A DNA stretch of 64,000 bases, taken from Litoditis marina. Its lineage: Eukaryota; Nematoda; Chromadorea; Rhabditida; Rhabditidae. The translations under genes and the position numbers were made by a program. The DNA is taken from NCBI GenBank assembly GCA_964036275.1, contig OZ038433.1, forward strand, positions 39,713,336 through 39,777,335, given 5' to 3'. Numbering within the stretch: position 1 is the first letter of the stretch; every line of letters begins with the position of its first letter. The notes under the pieces are model-generated. The model was not told the DNA's origin, did not search any database, and was given only the letters and a program-made list of their open reading frames with translations. Shown here one piece after another: positions 50,726 through 60,900 of the stretch.

Positions 50726-51269
50726 TATTTCCCAAAATTGGTTTTCGACATTTCACATTACTGCCAAAAGTTATGTTCAACGGTTCAACCTCTTCTGATA
50801 ACCTTCTGAAACAAACGGTAGAAAATAACCTTCTAATCGGAGTGAAAGTAGCTGTAATCCTTTAAAAAAACACAATGGAGTAAGGTGATAAAACGTAATG
50901 AAAAACCTTTGTTATGTCCGAAAAAATATCATCAAAAAATTCGTTCGCCTAACGGCCGCTTGAGGTTGTTCTTTTACTGAGACTCCTATACAGTATAGTT
51001 TGTTTCACCCAGAACAAGCGTCGTTGCAAAACAGTAAATTACTGTTTATACAGCGTGGCTGTCATATATATTGACTTTCCCTCTCGTCGTCTGACGTCTC
51101 TTCGGGGCACACTATATCTCTAGATTTGTTGCAATACAGTTTCGACCAAACACGAATTTGTAATTAACAGAGCACGTTCCGAGAAGCAGCCAGTTACAGT
51201 ACATTTTAGTGGGCGGAGTCAATTGTGTTGGAAAGTTTCCAACAGCAACCAGTCTAATCAAAACTGTTG

Positions 51270-51333
51270 CACAAACTGGGTATTGAACTCAGCTCTGATA
51301 GGTGGCGCCGAGCCCACAAGCATCCGGCCATCT
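51270..51333 (-). tRNA. Degenerate tRNA-like sequence
   Basis: Minus-strand AGATGGCCGGATGCTTGTGG resembles an A-box region and GAGTTCAATACCC a B-box. No clean cloverleaf could be drawn, so it is probably a relic. Confidence 0.3.
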
Positions 51334-51536
51334 GAACATGAGAAAACTGAGAAAACTAAAAACACTGATATCCCATCATCTTTTCTGACCGTTTTCAAAG
51401 CCAATTTTACCAAACAAAAACTTATATAAATTATTCCCCGATTATGTGATAACCTTTTGAACACAAAATGTGTGCAAAATTCTCAAAATAACCAATGAAA
51501 AGACTGTAAAGCTGCCAGATCAGTCGCCTTCAAAAT

Positions 51537-51795
51537 CTCAGATGGCGCCAATTTTCTGCGATTGGCCAGCTACAAAAGCGAGATAGTGTGCAGGTCAAGT
51601 TGGCCGCAGAAATCTGCGTCTCTTCGACCTGGTCTCAGACAATTCCCGGCCAATTAGCCAGCCATTTTCTTATTGGCTGAGCGAGAGAGTGTGCAGGTCA
51701 GAGAGACCCAGATGTCTGCGGCCTCATTGACCTGCACACTCTCTCGCTTTTGTAGCTGGCCAATCGAAGAAAATTGGCGCCAATCGTTCTGAGTG
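51537..51795. repeat. Foldback MITE (TTGGCGCCAA, tgcacactctctcgct)
   Basis: Arms contain ctcagatggcgccaattttc and its complement. Inner inverted segments share gcgagagagtgtgcaggtca. A second, partly rearranged copy is at 60425-60620. Confidence 0.7.
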
Positions 51796-52099
51796 TAGAG
51801 TGCGCTAAGCCAGCATGGCTGACTGGGGTGAAACTATCGATGGGTGAAACGAACCATATACTCATTCGAATTCTCCAGCTACTGTTTCTTATGCAAAACA
51901 AAATTTCAAAATTCAAAACTTTGTCGAAAATATTTTCGAGCTTCATTTGTACTAGAGAAGCAAAAACTGTCAACCTTCCCGATAATGAAACGGTAGGCGT
52001 TCCATTAGGAGCTGACAAGACTACAATGCGCGAATTTTAGTGGAATGTGCGACTTCTACTACGTCGTTTTAGGTTATGTTGTGTTTCCTGATATTTCTG

Positions 52100-52440
52100 G
52101 GATCAGAGAGGATTTGCATAGTTCATTGAAACGCCAGCTTCTTGTTCCTCAACGCAATCTGAATGATTATGTGATCAAAATTGTAGGAGTAGACAGCATT
52201 TTCGGAAAGCGTCGGTTTAATCAAAGTTGAGTTTTGAGGAGGATAATTCAAGGTCATTACAAATGTTTTCGCTGAGTTTCATAAAACCCGTTCCATTCTA
52301 TTGTGGTAGAATATGTCTTAAACACGGTGTTTACGTTGCAAACGTTGGAGATCTCATAGATAGGGCGCACCTCTGCAGAGACTGTGCAGAACACAGAATT
52401 GAGAAGCCGTGTCTTGATGTCTCCGAGTAAGCACAAATTT
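52100..52440 (+). pseudogene. Unrecognised repeated coding-like block, copy 3
   Basis: Reads KRQLLVPQRNLNDYVIK, VDSIFGKRRFNQS, then VPFYCGRICLKHGVYVANV and LIDRAHLCRD, ending at a GTAAGC donor-like site near 52428. The order of the two peptides matches the 44870-45165 copy, which argues for a once-coding unit. No domain is recognised. Confidence 0.45.
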
Positions 52441-52922
52441 CGCGTGAAACGCAGAAAAATATAGTAAATTAGTACACGTTTTCGAGTCATATGGATTTCA
52501 ACTTGTTTAGCATCAACATTTGAGCTTTCATTCGAACCGAAACTACTTTCGTTGTAGACACGTTGAAAACGAAACATCTGTTCAGCTATGACGTTAATGT
52601 ATAATGTATTCCCAGGAAAATATGTTAGATTAATTTTTCTTATGTTATAGAAAAGTTTCAGCGAAGAAATATAATATTGAAGAAATGCACAGGTTCGTTT
52701 GAACAGCGGTTTTATGATAAACGTAAACCGAGTTGTTTCTAGCATATCTTCACGAAGAAAGTGGCTGTTTCATTGTGTCAATTTTGCAGTTTTGCAAATT
52801 GGGCAATTGAATTATTTGATTTCTATTTTCAAATAAAACATAGAAGAGTTGATTTCAGTTTGGTCAGAAGGTAAAAAACATTGTGGGCTAGTTTCAATGT
52901 TCTTGGGAAATATTGGAAACCC

Positions 52923-53101
52923 TGGCGGCGTAGCAATCCCTCAAAAGTCTCATGAGATACCTCATGAGCTATTCGTATGAGTTTCTCATGAGATTCTATA
53001 GATTGCTATGCTACAACATTGAGGGTTCACGTGTAGCTCATGAGGTATCTCATGAGAAACTCATATGAACTTCTCATGAGATTGGAGGGATTGCTACGCC
53101 G
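52923..53101. repeat. Foldback built from TCTCATGAGA palindromes
   Basis: Starts ggcggcgtagcaatccctc and ends with the complement gagggattgctacgccgcc. The interior repeats tctcatgaga several times. A degenerate relative is near 42330-42440. Confidence 0.8.
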
Positions 53102-53250
53102 CCTGTCTCGCACACTCCAATGTACAATACACAATGTGTAGGGAACACGGAACATATTTCGGGAAAGAAATTCATTTTGAGATAACCATCGAGCGCCCCT
53201 CAGTTTGGTACGCGTTCTTAAACAAGTTCTGTCTCTCCAGATGAACAGAG
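53097..53250 (-). repeat. Dispersed block, copy 3, inverted
   Basis: Minus-strand match to 45588-45725, including caatgtgtagggaacacgg. It directly abuts the foldback ending near 53101. Confidence 0.7.
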
Positions 53251-53513
53251 CGAGAACACCCAAAGAAAGAGGGTTATTTTACAGAACTACATAACATAAT
53301 AAATATACTTAAAGTGAAACTACACGCTACAAATTGTCTTGAACCAGGGTCGGAGCAAATTTGAGTTTTTTTCGAGTACAAGTTTAAAAATTCCACATCA
53401 GTCATTTACGTGAACTGTTGTTTTCACCGAAAGAAGTTACGTTATCGTAAAACTTCCCAGCTTGTTTGAACTTGAAAACTTAAGCGCATAAAAATGATTT
53501 ATACACGGAGAAA

Positions 53514-53519
53514 TTTATT
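53514..53519 (-). promoter_or_regulatory. Candidate polyadenylation signal of the PAN-like gene
   Basis: A minus-strand AATAAA about 50 nt after the stop codon at 53569. Confidence 0.5.
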
Positions 53520-53568
53520 CATTTGATATTTAGTGGGTAAATATGTACATATTGGTTGATGTCTGGTG

Positions 53569-55169
53569 CTATCTTCTCCTGCCGAACATGCCCCATCCAC
53601 CTCCGTACCCACCGCCTCCCATTCCCATATCACTCGCATAGTAACATGCCGCACCCTGACAACAGCAATATGTATAGGCATCCAAGTGAGAAGACAGTTA
53701 TGGTCAATTTCGCTCAATTCGATGTGTTTGTAGTTTGGTCTCGCAGTGCAATTCAAACCGAACCCGAGGTTTCTGATATGTGGAAAGATCTAACTACAAC
53801 ATCAATTTGGTCACACTCAATAGTGGAATTTACCACGAGTTTTAGAGATACAGTGTGCACAGTGGAACGTGTCACTCTAAATCGTCTTGAATCAGGGTGA
53901 AAACCATTTTGAGTGGCAGTTTTCATTGAGCATTTTCTCATCCCATCGAAAACTATTTATCACAACAAACATTCACTTTAAAATGAATATAACACTAATA
54001 TCATCAGTATGTTTGGCCTGAAATGACTCATTCTCGTCCAATTTTGTTACCTGAGCAGGGATTACGGTGTTGACATAACTGAGTATCTCGCATTTGAACT
54101 CGAATTCCCCCAATTGGAACAGGTTCACGGCATCACAATCGAACCGACGACACGCCTCCTTACACTGCTCAACATCCTGTAAATACAGGACAAATACAGT
54201 TATGGATAAAGGCTACTCATTTTGGCTTGCACTCCCAGAAGTTGATTACCTAGTTTGTATATTTTCCTATTATAAATGACACCGCACAAGGTGTGTAATT
54301 TATAGTTGAATTTATAGAACGTAATGTTACCTCCAAACGAGAAATGTATGATCTTCACCTAAACAAAATCTTAACGAACCCTATGGTTCTAAGCGAGCAA
54401 TAGATAGGTTATTGAAGTTACCCGCGTCTAGGAGGACGGAAAATAGCATAATACGAAACTTTTCAACTGAAGATTACGTAGTACCTGAACGTTTTCAATA
54501 TCGTAGACCTTTCCGCCCTTGCACTCCATTCTCTGTTGTAGGAGATACTCTCTAGCGCCCCATGAGATCACTGGAGGCAGGTCTGGAAAAAGAAGGTTAC
54601 ATAATATGCTCAAATCAGAGTTGTAATTTGATCAGCCCATACAGCGCATGTTTCAAACTACAGCGGAAAAAACGATAAGATAAAACTATAACAGGACAGG
54701 ATAACCGGTACAGTTTTGGCATTCCTGATGAATGTGTTTAACGGAAGGTCTATATCATACTCCGCAGAACGGGTTACAAGCGGCGAAGTACCAGGCAGCG
54801 TACTTAACTGACAGTTGAACCTATTCGACCGCGCTACTATAGATTACAACAGTTTTCACTAAGAAAACAACGTGTTCTCGTAGCTGTGAAAATAAAGACA
54901 GAAGTTGTCAGAATTGCCTTCCGCACAAATTTGGATGACACTTGGAAAAAGTAGGGCATGAAATAAAGTTGTCGCTTACCTTGTTCCTCAGAAAGACATC
55001 AGTCTCTAACATCTACGACACACATAAACTGAGAGGGTTAGCGAGGGATGACGTGTGATCGAACCGAGATGGGGGGTTAAATATAATGGATACACTTACT
55101 ATGACACCCACTTGCTAGACAAAAAAGCATGGCAAAGACGAACACGCGTGATACGGAGGCGGTCGACAT
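53569..55169 (-). CDS. Small secreted PAN/apple-like protein with Gly-rich tail
   Basis: Exons 55169-55100, 54582-54485, 54176-54051, 53655-53569 join in phase to 126 aa. The start MSTASVSRVFVFAMLFCLAS is a good signal peptide with probable cleavage near ASGC. A cysteine-containing region follows with MECKGG, DVEQCKEACRRFDCDAVNLF and FKCEIL. Its spacing (C..ACrrfdCDAVNlF...C) resembles the PAN/apple fold of worm secreted proteins that bind protein or carbohydrate. The tail is GMGGGGYGGGWGMFGRRR, Gly- and aromatic-rich with a basic end, reminiscent of nematode YGG/GGY peptides. The PAN assignment is by cysteine pattern only. It lies head-to-head with the plus-strand gene at about 55453. AATAAA follows the stop by 50 nt. 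Confidence 0.8.
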
Positions 55170-55332
55170 AGTTGAACTGTTTTTCGAAGAAATCTGAAGT
55201 AACCGAATTCATCAACCTCTAGACTCATTGGGAACATGTGAAATAATTGACGGGGGAACAGCAAATCACTTGAAGATAAATGATAAATGTCCTCACTTAT
55301 CATTGCGCTGTCGCAAACAGTAAACGTGAATT

Positions 55333-55367
<35 letters not shown>

Positions 55368-55452
55368 ATCTTTATTCATCTTTGGAATTTTTCTTTTATT
55401 AGTCGCTAAATAGTCTGTTGTTTTAATCAGTTACGCTTGTTCATACAATCCA
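55170..55452. promoter_or_regulatory. Shared upstream region with a CT tract
   Basis: About 280 bp between two divergent gene starts. A (TC)n tract at about 55332-55369 is the main feature. It could serve both promoters. Confidence 0.35.
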
Positions 55453-56267
55453 GTGACAAAAATAATATGTTCGAGGAGACGCATGTTGAAATCGAAGGGC
55501 CGAAAGCACATGATCTTGGAATTCAATTCCAGACTCTCAGACGCAGAAATCGAAAAAGGCGCAAAAAAAGTTCTGCATTCATGCTATAGAAGCGTGATCA
55601 TCATTATTTTTATGAGCAGCGAATATATAGGCAAGTTGACGCCATAACTGGTGTTCTGCCCTTTGGATAACAGAACGTTGTTTTGGTTCGAGAGCAAAGT
55701 AAACATATGGAACATGAATGCTCAATCTGGTTTGAGTCTCCGAGAAGGCCAAAACGAGAGCAAAACCGGCTCTCTAAATTATGCTTCCCTCTCTAGACAT
55801 ATCACCATTTCATTATCTGAGAACTACGAAAAGGATAGTTCTAGGTACATAGAAGTTACGGTTTGCTGGACAAAAATGTGTGTAAGTATTCTTGGAAAAA
55901 AAAACTGTCACGATGATTGGGGGGCATAGATCTAACTAAAAAATCAGTTTTCATGTTTCAATAGTAAAGCATTAGTTTAAAAACGTCATGTAGTTTGAGT
56001 TAGGTTGGAAAATTCTCTGTGGGGCTCTTCTATTTCAATATTTTGACGATTAGGAAGAAATCAATTGGAAAGTTCGATGAGGACGAAACTGTTCCCGAAA
56101 TGCAATGCAACTGCTGTCGAACTGTGCTATTTAACACAAAAACTGATGAAATTACCGTTCCAGTTATGATAATACGGCGGGAATCGAAAACGGTCGAGAG
56201 TGGATTAAAGGGTGGAAATGGGGGGATGATAGGAGGTTCAGAGGCAAACACAATCTGTACAGATTAA
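55453..56267 (+). CDS. Possible IL-17-like cytokine gene (boundaries approximate)
   Basis: The last exon (about 56053-56267) reads EDETVPEMQCNCCRTVLF and then EITVPVMIIRRES. This fits the IL-17 pattern of an acidic stretch, EAxCxCxxC, a short loop, then VPVxxxxLRR. The exon before it ends in RYIEVTVCWTKMC at a clean GTAAGT donor (about 55885). W to the first C of CNCC is 21 residues, close to the family spacing after the CPW motif. An upstream frame from 55453 (RKHMILEFNSRLSDAEIEKG) may be the 5' coding part, but its joint is unresolved and no signal peptide is seen. The last-exon acceptor lacks TTTCAG, and the tail is short and Gly-rich. The IL-17 call rests on one motif region; it could be a pseudogene. 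Confidence 0.4.
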
Positions 56268-56426
56268 TATTATCGATGACGTTTGTTTTCTATTACGCTA
56301 AGCTCCGGACATGAATTTATAACAACGATTATTATTTTCCAGAGATACTACTATAGTACACAAAAAACTAAGTCATAGATGTTTATACTATAGTGTTGCA
56401 TCCTGCCGCTGTTAAACTACCAAATA

Positions 56427-56553
56427 CCCTTCACGAAGGACTATCATGTGGTCCAATCGCAACGCTTCAGTTCTTTAAACCGCAATACATTTTTCAATTG
56501 CAGTTTAAAGAACCGTTGACACGGGATTGGTCCAAATAATCGCCCTTCTTTAA
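56427..56553. repeat. Palindromic MITE with TTAA end, copy 4
   Basis: Same family as 1601-1725 and 5417-5540, closest to the latter (caatcgcaacgcttcagt). The left TTAA has been lost, the right is kept. Confidence 0.7.
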
Positions 56554-56604
56554 CGCACAGAATATAGTGTTATACTGCGAGGTGTTGTTCCATATTTATA
56601 GATA

Positions 56605-56677
56605 TTTGACTGCAGTTAGAATACGCAAGCGTTCTAAGTTTCTCGTATCCGGTTTGAATCCCATATGAGACAGAAAA
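56605..56677 (+). tRNA. Degenerate tRNA-like sequence
   Basis: Contains GACTGCAGTTAGAATACGC, a strong short hairpin (gaatacgcaagcgttc) and the B-box-like CCGGTTTGAATCCC. No full cloverleaf can be drawn. Confidence 0.3.
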
Positions 56678-57913
56678 TGTTTATGTGAGAGGTGTCAAAC
56701 TCGTAAGACTTTTGTTTGTTATCATATGGTGTTGACGATCTCAATGATACATTGACTCGCTGGGAAAAATACACATGGAAACATAAGGGAGGCGTGATAT
56801 CTCAATAACTGTGTCTTCCGTATGTTACGTGAACGTTGTAGTCAGTTTTCTAAAACGACGGTTGAAGAAAGTTGTACTGAAAATCTTCAAAATCCACATT
56901 GAACATGGAATATGCATTATTGAAACCGTGTGTTGTGTTTGCATTTTATACAACGGCTTATGTATCCTTATGGGCTGTTACAATGGTCGATGTTTACGGT
57001 AAGTGCTTGCTGTTTACACACGGACATGTTTGATATTGTTCGTCATGAATGACTGCTCGTTCGCTGTTGAATTCTGGGGATATCAATTCTAAACATACAA
57101 AAAAGCACACAATACGATTGTGGTAGTATGACGTGATTGATCACGTCAGAACTAAGTCAATAGTGCGACGAGTGAAACAAATCAGTGGGTGTATCAGCTT
57201 CTTGTTATAAATTTGCTTGTGTTGGTGAATTTGCTTGTATGCAGATCGGCCAAAACGTGATCAGTAGAAAATATTGTACTATTATTGTGAGCTCAATCCA
57301 CATTTGTTTCATGATCATTTTGTGGAATAGCTTCTTCATCTAAATGGGCTTACGAAGTTTCCAAGAAGTTTTTCCAAAAAGTTTTTACTAAGTTTCCAAG
57401 AATATCAGTCACGCGCTAAATTGTACACAATTGCAGATTTTTTTCATTCAGGTAACTGTTAAAGTTATACATAACACAATCGTCTATCAAACGTCAACCA
57501 AACTACAACACTACCAATCAAATGACCGAAGTAAATCTAGCTGGAAAACCAATCGACACGTAGAACACAGAGAAACAGGTATTGCATTATTAACCTGAAA
57601 TAATTAAGCTAACAATCGGAATGTGAAACGAGCTATACATAATTTCGAGTTTATCCAAGGGATGAGAAGCTTTTTGATTTCAACATTAATTCGGTAAGAT
57701 GAATTATAATTGATCGTGTAGACTGAAACTAAGGAAAACTAGACTCTTACCCTAGGAAGGGATCAAATATGATCTAGCCTGCGCAGCTGGAACTCTGCCC
57801 CAGCCGAAATCTGATCAAACTACAAACACAAAAGAAAACCAAAACAATGGACCGTCTCGTCCTGCCTCATTTAGAGCGACTTCACAATAACGGAATAACA
57901 GTTTCAGTCATTA

Positions 57914-60900
57914 CTACAAATTGTTACAAATGTCTTTGTATAGCGGGGCTATCCTATGAATTCCGACTGGTGTAAGATGCATTCCAGAGGACATGTAAGA
58001 AAGGCCACTTTCCGGGTTGTAGGGGGTGAAAGTGCCATTCACAGTGAACGACGGCAGATAGTCGATCAGTTCACACTTGGAACATCCTTTCACTATGGCC
58101 GCCAGACGTCTACGAGCCAGCTTGTAGTCAGCTCCCGGTTGGAGTAATTCGCGCTGAAACAAGTTGTAACTTTTGAGAGTGAGAAACTGTTCACCAAACC
58201 ATACTGATAACTATTTATTGGTCGTGTACAGAGGCTCTCGCTCGGTGCTCTGTGTAGGAATACCCTAACACAAAATTTGCGATAAACATGTTTTGTAGGT
58301 AAAGAGTAGAACAAAAAAGGAGGTTTCCGGAGCTCAAAAAACGTCAAGTTCGTCCTGTAAGAGTGAAAAAGTCGCTTCAATTTGAGAATAATAAGAAAAT
58401 ATGATTTCAAAACCTAGAAAAAAACGTGTTACAAGAGATAAGAAACGTAGATTAAATTGAGAAAACCTCTTAAGCCCAACCGATCGCTATTTTAGTTCAA
58501 ATGAATTCACTCAATTAGCGTACGGTACATAGATTTACTCCGAATTCGCTGAAATATACAAAAGTTGAAAAAAAAACAACGTAAATTTCGTCATTCGAAA
58601 ACTAAAACCAACCGGCGGCGTTTTTATGCCCATTTCCAATCCTTCGTTGAGTCGTTTCACAATAACTCGGTTTGTGCGTGGAACCGCGTCCAGAACGTAA
58701 ATACGTTCCTTGACCACCCATTCGAATTCTTTCATTTTCTGCTGAGAGTGGATTAAGAGAACATCGGTGGTTTCGTCTTTGGGCAACCGATCGAACAGTG
58801 TATTGTATCTGAAAATATAAACTGTGTAAGTATGAAATGGTTTTTCTTATAAAGTATATAAATTTAGTTTTTTTTAATGAACAGATGTAATGTTTTCCTA
58901 TTCAGTTCAAACTCTAGTTCAAACTGGTCTGAACAACATTGTATAAATTTCGTTTTTGAGAAGCCATAAAGAAAAGGAATGTTTTTCTCTTAGTTCAAAC
59001 TGGTCTGAACATCACTGTACAAAATGCGTTTTTAAGCTAAAAAGAAAAGGAATGTTTTTCTCTTAGTTCAAACTGGTCTGAACATCACTGTACAAAATGC
59101 GTTTTTAAGCTAAAAAGAAAAGAAATGTTTTCTCTTAGTTCAAACTCGCCTGAACATCATGAAGAGCACGTCTGGTTTCTTTTTTTTCACCACACTCAGG
59201 TACATATCGGACTCGTCCGAAGTTTTCGATGCGTTGCAATGCTCCAAGTTCCATTGCGCACTCTCGAATGTTTGACAACCTGAGTTGATGAAAATATGTT
59301 GAAAACACCATTGAAATATCTCAACGGCCACAACAAACTATTTTCAAAACTTCTCTGCTTTAACATTCAGTACAACCTTTTCTTTTCACATTATTCATTA
59401 GGTACAATATTAACCTAAACAAATTCGGAAGTTTTCAAATATCCGATTTATCGGGCGCAGCGCTGCGCCGATTAGTTCTTGTTCAGAGGTCTGCAGACAT
59501 TCCAAAACAGTTTATTACTTTTTTCTTCAAAGTACGTCGACCATTTTCCTAGATATTTGCATGAATAACTAAAAGGGCAACACGTCTACAAGACACTTAG
59601 ATCACGTTCCAAGTAAAATTGGTTGAGAGGAGTTGGAGGGCCCAACGTCTCGCGAAAATGGCTTCCGTGCTCGGCGGCGGCGGCGGCGACACAAGTGTCC
59701 GCCTCCTCAAATCTCGGGATAGTTTCGCTCAAAATTACCTCACTCCGAAAATTCTTACATCGTACAAAAGTTGCTCTCACTTGAACGAGGGTATAACTAC
59801 GCCAATTGTTCTGAACTACGGCGCCGTTAAAAACTCCAATAGAACCTCATAACATTCCTTGTTTAGCTTATTGTTCAAAAATATCATTTTTATCAAAAAT
59901 GACCGTTACTTCGTAACTATAGAAAAAGAGTTCAATCAGTATAAAAAGCGGGTGTTAAGAAAGTAAAGATTAGTTTTGGATGAGAAGTGTGCAAGAAATA
60001 TGAAAGAAGTCCAATAAAAATATTTTGAGAGAAAGGCTAATCTCGCTTTTCTTGAAAAAAAACAGAGTGTAAGCTAGATCATTGTGAGTCGCAGTCGGAA
60101 GTTTTCTTTTCGGTAACAAAAAACTCGGTGTCCATTTTTTTCTGACATTTTAAACCGAGCGAGATTAGCCTTTTCCTCAAAATATTTTTATTAGACTTCT
60201 TTCATATTTCTTGCACACTTCTCATCCAAAACTAATCTTTACTTTCTTAACACCCGTTTTCTATACTAATGTTTGTACGGTTCGTTTCAGTGACACCTGT
60301 ACAGTAATAATTTAAAGTTTCCATGTAAATATTTGACATCTGGCTGTGTTCTAAAAGCATTATTGTTCTAGTTTTTATTCTCTACTGCTTGCATACCATG
60401 TCAAGCTTTTTTCGGTATAGTTCCGGTCCTCAGACAATTCCCAGCCAATTGGCCAGCCACTTTTTTATTGACTGAGCGAGAGAGTGTGCAGGTCAGAGAG
60501 ACCCAGAGAGATGTGCAGATCAGAGAGACCCAGATGTCTGCGGCCTCATTGACCTGCACACTCTCTCGCTTTTGTAGCTGGCCAATCAAAGAAAATTGGC
60601 GCCAATCGTTCTGAGGTATTCCCACTGAGACTTTGGCAGCGTGCCAATGAATTTTCCGGGCTCTTTTTCACCACTTTGGAGTTGTTCAAAAAACTGTATT
60701 TTCCTGTTATCGGTTGTTCAGTTCTACAAGAACACATAAACAAAAAAGTTTTTGGACTACTCATGTTTGCTCTGAGAAATGCTCATCTGAAAATCTTGGC
60801 CCAATGCCAAGGAGTCTCAGTGGGAATGAAACGAACTATAAGAAATACGTTTGTTGGTTGAGAGCAGTCATTCAACTGTTCGGCGAATCACTGTAAGAAG

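Larger units (their letters stand above)
49327..52099. other. Intergenic, fragments of repeats only
   Basis: A short match to block 44870-45165 (gggcctttctgat) lies at about 49710-49755. A foldback lies at 51537-51795. No gene is recognised. Confidence 0.45.
56268..57913. other. Intergenic between convergent genes
   Basis: It holds a TTAA MITE copy (56427-56553) and a tRNA-like relic (56605-56677). I see nothing recognisable in the rest. Confidence 0.45.

Noticed and set aside
50449..50798. Hydrophobic plus-strand frame as a membrane protein gene
   Set aside because: Single short frame in AT-rich DNA, ending in a dispersed repeat block, no splice partners or family signal.
56811..57002. Cys-rich plus-strand frame as a small secreted protein
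   Set aside because: No signal peptide, no neighbouring exons, and composition is compatible with chance.
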